Shown here: one piece after another, positions 46,901 to 52,900 of the stretch | How the letters are laid out: every line of letters begins with the position of its first letter | Numbering within the stretch: position 1 is the first letter of the stretch | Source of the DNA: Mytilus californianus | Taxonomy: Eukaryota; Mollusca; Bivalvia; Mytilida; Mytilidae | DNA length: 64,000 bases | Direction of reading: 5' to 3' | Assembly: GCF_021869535.1 (NCBI RefSeq) | Contig: NW_026262734.1 | Span: 76,074,339-76,138,338 of the forward strand | The notes under the pieces: model-generated | Database searches by the model: none | Seen by the model: only the letters and a program-made list of their open reading frames with translations | Told to the model about the DNA's origin: nothing | Translations under genes and position numbers: made by a program

Positions 46901-49900
46901 TACAATGGTTTGGATATTGTTATAACCCTTTATATGGAAGAAATATATTTTATTTTGTAGAAATGATTATCAGAAAACGTGCAAGGTTCATTGGCGGATC
47001 AAAAAGGGGAAAGGGGAGGGGGAGGGTACGGTTCTGGTGGTATGACCTTTTCTGGGAAAAAATTGGTTGATTATATAGGGAATCTCTGAAGCTTAAACGG
47101 AGCGGGCCCCTCTTAGGCAGTCAGATGGCCCCCACTTATGAAAATTTCTGGATCCGCCACTGACAAATACATTTATCGTCCAAAAAAAAGGGGGGAGGGG
47201 GGTTCCAACCCCCCAATCCCCCCTCCCACTTGATCCCACTGCCTGCTTCAATTTCCAAACTTAATTCATTAGTAAAACAGATTTGAATAGTTGATTAATG
47301 CATATCATATATTTCATATATATATTGGTTCAACGTTGAAAAAGTGACGTTGAATCAACATCAACTTTCTGTTAAAATTTCAACGTTGAAAAATAAGACG
47401 TTGAATCAATATCAACTTTCTGTTGAAATTTCAACGTTGAATCAACATCAACTTTCTGTTGAAATTAAGACGTTGAACCAACCTTGAATTGTGGTTAAAT
47501 AGTCGACGTTGAAAATAATTACGTTGAATCAACGTTGAACGTTGAAGTCAACCAAAATTCAACGATTTTTCAAAGTTGAAACAACGTCATGTGCCCGCTG
47601 GGATATGTTTTATGACCTGTATAAGTGTTAGTTGTTTTTAACTTTCAAGGTAACAAACTATTCAAAAGAGAAAATCTATAAAAAAGTTAAATCACAAAAA
47701 TACTGAACTCAGTGGAAAATCCAAAACAGAAAGTCCCTAATCAAATAATTTATACTAATACAATAAAAGAAATTTAAGTACAACAGTCAGCAACTGGATT
47801 ACAGGCTTCTGGCTGGGGCTCAACCCTCCTGATCTGGGACAGTGGTAAAACAACACAACATAACATAGAACTGTAAAAAACAGTTAGGGCTTGTCCTACC
47901 AGATTGGTACTTAGCACAAAAACAACTAACTAAAAGACGAAGTGATATAAAGACAAAAGTCACAAAGAACCTTTTGTTTGTTAGTTAAAATTACTACCAG
48001 GTAGTGAAAAATATTGATATGAAGTTTTATTTGTAGTCAATTTTCAAACTTTTAAAAACTTAAAAGAAAAAAAATAAAGTGTGAAACCATTGTCTGAAAA
48101 GGAACTCATACATCAATGGTAAAATAATGATTGCTTTCAAATGCCATTTATAAATATTTCATGAGTATACTTTGAATTGCAGCTCAAAGATTTAATTTAG
48201 AAACAGAATGGAAGAATACATTCCCAAGGTTACGAGAATTAGATAGGGTTAGTATTATTTCTGAATGAAATTGACTTAAATTACTGATAAAGACATCTCA
48301 TGTTATTACTTAGGGAAAAAAAGTAAATCAAGACAAAAATGACACAACCACACAAACTAAAAAACAACTTTTGAATGAGTACAGTGTAATGGTCATCGCT
48401 TGAGATGCTATAAAAAATGATTCTCTGAATGTTCTTTTAGTGAAAATGTACTTGATGTGGAATCTTAAATTCATTGTTTAAGACCTACTTGATGAAAATT
48501 TTCATGTTTACAGTATTGGACAAATCAAATGCTTTGAATTATATGTATGTCTTTAAGCATACATCATTGGCCTCTGTGGCCGAGTGATCTAAGTAGTCTA
48601 ACTACATTGTAACTATCCTGTCAATGCTGACTCCAATCTTAATTGACTAGGATTGTCAGTTTTCCTACTGAAGGTCGTGGTTCTCTCCAGGCACTATGGA
48701 TTCCTCCACCAATAAAACTGACCGCCATGAAATAGCCAATAGTGCTGAAAGTGTTGTTATTCACCAATCAATCAATCATCAACAATGACTTAATCATCAT
48801 TATTAGAAGAAATATTCTAAGTATTCAAATTGGGCTCCCATTCTTAGCCTCTGCATAATTGTATTATAAGAAGGTGCTATAATAATACATTGATTGAATT
48901 CTTTACTCCTTTTATATGTTGTAGAAAGATAAACATATAAATATTCCAAAATATTTGTTCATAACACTTGTATAATATCTACCTAAGTACCTGTGACATA
49001 GTTTATTGAATTATTTAACAAAAGTTAACAAATTATTTCTGGTATATATTAATGTTGTTTTGTTTTTGCAGGGAGGATGCATTTTCTAAGAAAATTTGGG
49101 ATAAGAATGCACCTTACATATTTGAGAATATTTATCTACCTGCTGCACAGGCACAAAACTTAGGGTAATACTGGCTTTTACTTTTTAAGGCTATATAAAA
49201 AAAAAACATATTAAATCCACTGCAGCTATATAACAGATGGTGATAGCATTTGAAAGGTATAAATTCTACACAAAGAAATAAAAGACAAAAGAAAAGCACA
49301 CATACTAGCTTATGAACTTGATTGTAATAAATGCTGGAATAGTTGTTTTACAAGAACATGCAATACAGTTTTTATAGACAAATCTTGAGTTTTTCCATAA
49401 AAATGTGTTACTTATTTGACTAGGATTGTCGGTTTTCCTATAGAAGGTCGGTGGTTTTTTCCGGGCACTCCAGCTTCCTCCACCAATAAAAACTGGCCGC
49501 CACGAAATAGTCCAAAAGCGGTGCTTAAAAGTGGGGTTAAAACACCAAAAATCAAAATCAAATCTTCAGAGAAGCACACATACCATCTTTAGGCTTGTAC
49601 ACATACTTCCTAAAACCATTAAATTAAATATCCTCGTAAATACAATTTCTCCTCAATTTATGAAAATTATTATGAATAATATGATAACTATCTGGTGTAT
49701 GGGTTTTTGCCAGGTCTACATGTCCATCAGACAGGGTTCACCTGACCTCAACCTCATTTCATGGATTATTGGTCCAGGTTAAGTTTTTTTGGTCAAACCA
49801 TATCTCAGATACTGTAAGAAATAGGTCAACCATATATGGTGTATGGAATGATTGTAAATTTGACCTAATTTTCATGGTTCATTGGTCAATGTTAAGTTTT

Positions 49901-52900
49901 TATGGTTTTGTTTGTATATCAGATAATATAAGCAATAGGTCAACTATATTTATTGTATGGAAGGATTGTAAGATGTACATGTCTTCCTGGCAAGGTTCTT
50001 CTGACCTTGGCCTCATTTTCATGATTCATTAGTCAATGTTGAGTTTCATTTGTTTACTCCATTAATCAGATACTATAAGGAAGACGTCAACTACATGTAT
50101 ATTTGGTTTATAGAATGATTGCATAGTGTTCATGTTGTCTAGCAGTGTACATCTGACCTTGACCTTGTTTAAATTGATCATTGATTATTTGAAGTTTATG
50201 TGATACTTGTAGTAAAACCTTCATATAACACACTTTCAACATAAATTCAATCATGATAAGTAAAGCAGGCTATACATTTCAGCGTTTGCACTTTTATTTT
50301 TAGTCCCCTACCTACCTAAGGGGACTTTAGGTTTGCACTCTGTCTGTCTGTCTGTCTGCCTGTCCATCCGTCAGTCCGGCAAATCAGTTTTCCACACTTT
50401 TTTGCTTTGTGCTTGAAGATATTGATTTGATATTTGGTTTATTGTTTTACCATGACAAGTTACAGATCATGTTCGAATTTTGTTCCGGTTTAATGATTTT
50501 GTGCAGAGTTATGGTCCTTGGACTTCGAAAATTCACTTAAATAATCAGTTTTCTTCACTTTTTTTCGTCATGCTTGAAGATATTGACATGATATTTGTTA
50601 TATACTTAACACCATGACAAGTTATAGATCAAGTTAGCAGTTTGTTCCAGTACAATGAATTTTTAACCGGTAGGGGACTATGTATTGCCATGCTATACTC
50701 TCAGAATGCTTGTTTAAGTTTATTTATTGATATAATCCATTATATGTTAAAAACACAGTATAAAGATTTTTCCTATTCCAGAGAATTAAATACCAATATT
50801 GATGTAAAATTAGCAAAATGGGCATCTAATGTACTACCCAAGAAATGTGTTGAGGTAAATACTTTGTTTCACATATGTAATAGTTAATGTTATTAAGTTA
50901 ACATTACCATTTTTCAGAGTAAGCCTGCAAACCATTTCAAAATACATTTTAGAAGATATCAATTTATATTTTGACAGATTTTGCAGTTTTTGCTTACATG
51001 TACAACCTTTAAGGATATAACATAAATACAAAAAATAAATCAATAGGTGAATAAATTATAACCATTGATTTTTTGTCTCTATTAAACCATGATATGTAAA
51101 TCAGGCTAAATAATACTGTTAATTTTACTGGTATATGTTTGTTGTTTAAAGGTTGGATGGGATACACTTCATGACGAGTTCCAGAGAATTGTGGAAGAAG
51201 ATAAGAAGCGTAAAGATCATGATGAAATATTTGACCAGTTAAAGTTGGCAGTGGTAGCTACCAGTAAAGCAAAACACCATTGGGAGGGCAAAGCAGAGGA
51301 TAGTTTGGTAAGTCTGTGGCAATAGATATCTGTAAAGAAAACATCATTGGGAGGGCAAAGCAGAGGATAGTTTGGTAAGTCTGTGGCAAAAGATATCAGT
51401 AAAGAAAACATCATTGGGAGGGCAAAGCAGAAAATAGTTTGGTAAGTCTGTGGCAATAGATATCAGTAAAGAAAATCATCATTGGGAGGGCAAAGCAGAG
51501 GACAGTTTGGTAAGTCTGTGGCAATAGATATCAGTAAAGAAAATCATCATTGGGAGGGCAAAGCAGAGGACAGTTTGGTAAGTCTGTGGCAATAGACATC
51601 AGTAAAGAAAATCATCATTGGGAGGGCAAAACAGAGGACAGTTTGGTAAGTCTGTGGCAATAGATATCAGTAATGCAAAACACCATTGGAAGGGCAAAGC
51701 AGAGGATAGTTTGGTAAGTCTGTGGCAATAGATATCAGTAAAGAAAACACCATTGGAAGGGCAAAGCAGAGGACAGTTTGATAAGTCTGTGGCAATAGAT
51801 ATCAGTAAAGAAAACATCATTGGGAGGGCAAAGCAGAGGACAGTTTGATAAGTCTGTGGCAATAGATATCTGTAAAGAAAACATCATTGGGAGGGCAAAG
51901 CAGAGGACAGTTTGATAAGTCTGTGGCAATAGATATCTGTAAAGAAAACATCATTGGGAGGGCAAAGCAGAGGACAGTTTGATAAGTCTGTGGCAATAGA
52001 TATCAGTAAAGAAAACATCATTGGGAGGGCAAAGCAGAGGACAGTTTGGTAAGTCTGTGGCAATAGATATCTGTAAAGAAAACATCATGGGAGGGCAAAG
52101 CAGAAGACAGTTTGATAAGTCTGTGGCAATATATATATATCACTAAGAAATTCATCATTGGGAGGGCAAAGCAGTGGACAGTTTGGTAAATTTGTGGCAT
52201 AGATAGCAGTATTTCTAAACATCGAAGGGAAAACACTTTTGAATCTAACTTTGTAGTGAAAGGTATAAACCATAGTGTTAAGCTGAATATGTCATGGTTT
52301 GTTATTTGTTTTTGGTGTTTAACACCTCTAACAGTGCCTATGACTGTATTATGACAGTCAGATTTTAATGGTGATGGAAGCTGGAGTACACAGCAAGAAC
52401 TGCCAACCTTTAACTTAGGAAAACTGACAATTCTTGTCAATTTAAGAACATATTAAAATGCAAATCTCCATGAGTTGGGTAGACAGGCAAGTGATCACTG
52501 AATATGAACAACTTAGACAATTTGGCCACCAATTCTCAACCATATATATATATATATATCATGTTGAGTTGTTAAATAGAAATCAATCTGTTAAGACAGT
52601 TTTAATCAAGTAAGCATCTTCTTTATGTGTGAGGATGGATTGTAGTCTAGTTTATACTGTTTAGCTGATTATATACCCTCTCTAAAGGAGTCGGGATATA
52701 CTGTTTAACCTCTGTCCATCCCATGAAATATTTGTCACATTTTACTCAGGAACTAGATATCAGAGATTTCCAAAATTTGGTATCAAATTTGCTTTGCCAT
52801 GTCAGGAGCCTGTAATTCAGTAATTGTTGTTAGTTGTTGTTCTTTCATGTTTGTTTATATACCACATCTCCTTATTTTTGTGTGTATGAAATTATCGTCA

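Larger units (their letters stand above)
41745..47603. mobile_element. 5.86-kb TA-flanked inverted-repeat element with CAACGTTG-rich ends
   Basis: TCCCAGCGGGCACAT (41745-41759) is exactly mirrored by ATGTGCCCGCTGGGA (47589-47603). TA flanks both sides (41743-41744 and 47604-47605). About 190 bp at the left and 270 bp at the right are dense with AACGTTGA / TCAACGTT palindromic motifs. Inside are a minus-strand split gene, a plus-strand retroelement RT tail and a 1.8-kb repeat. No transposase of a known superfamily is recognised; the short TA duplication fits Tc1/mariner-like and several rarer groups. Confidence 0.85.

Noticed and set aside
49531-50032. Two overlapping plus-strand frames of about 85 codons
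   Set aside because: They are readings through the 130-bp tandem repeat; no family features.
51217-52440. Several minus-strand frames with repeated [19 protein letters not shown] text
   Set aside because: Antisense translation of the 67-bp exon-end array; the units are explained on the plus strand.
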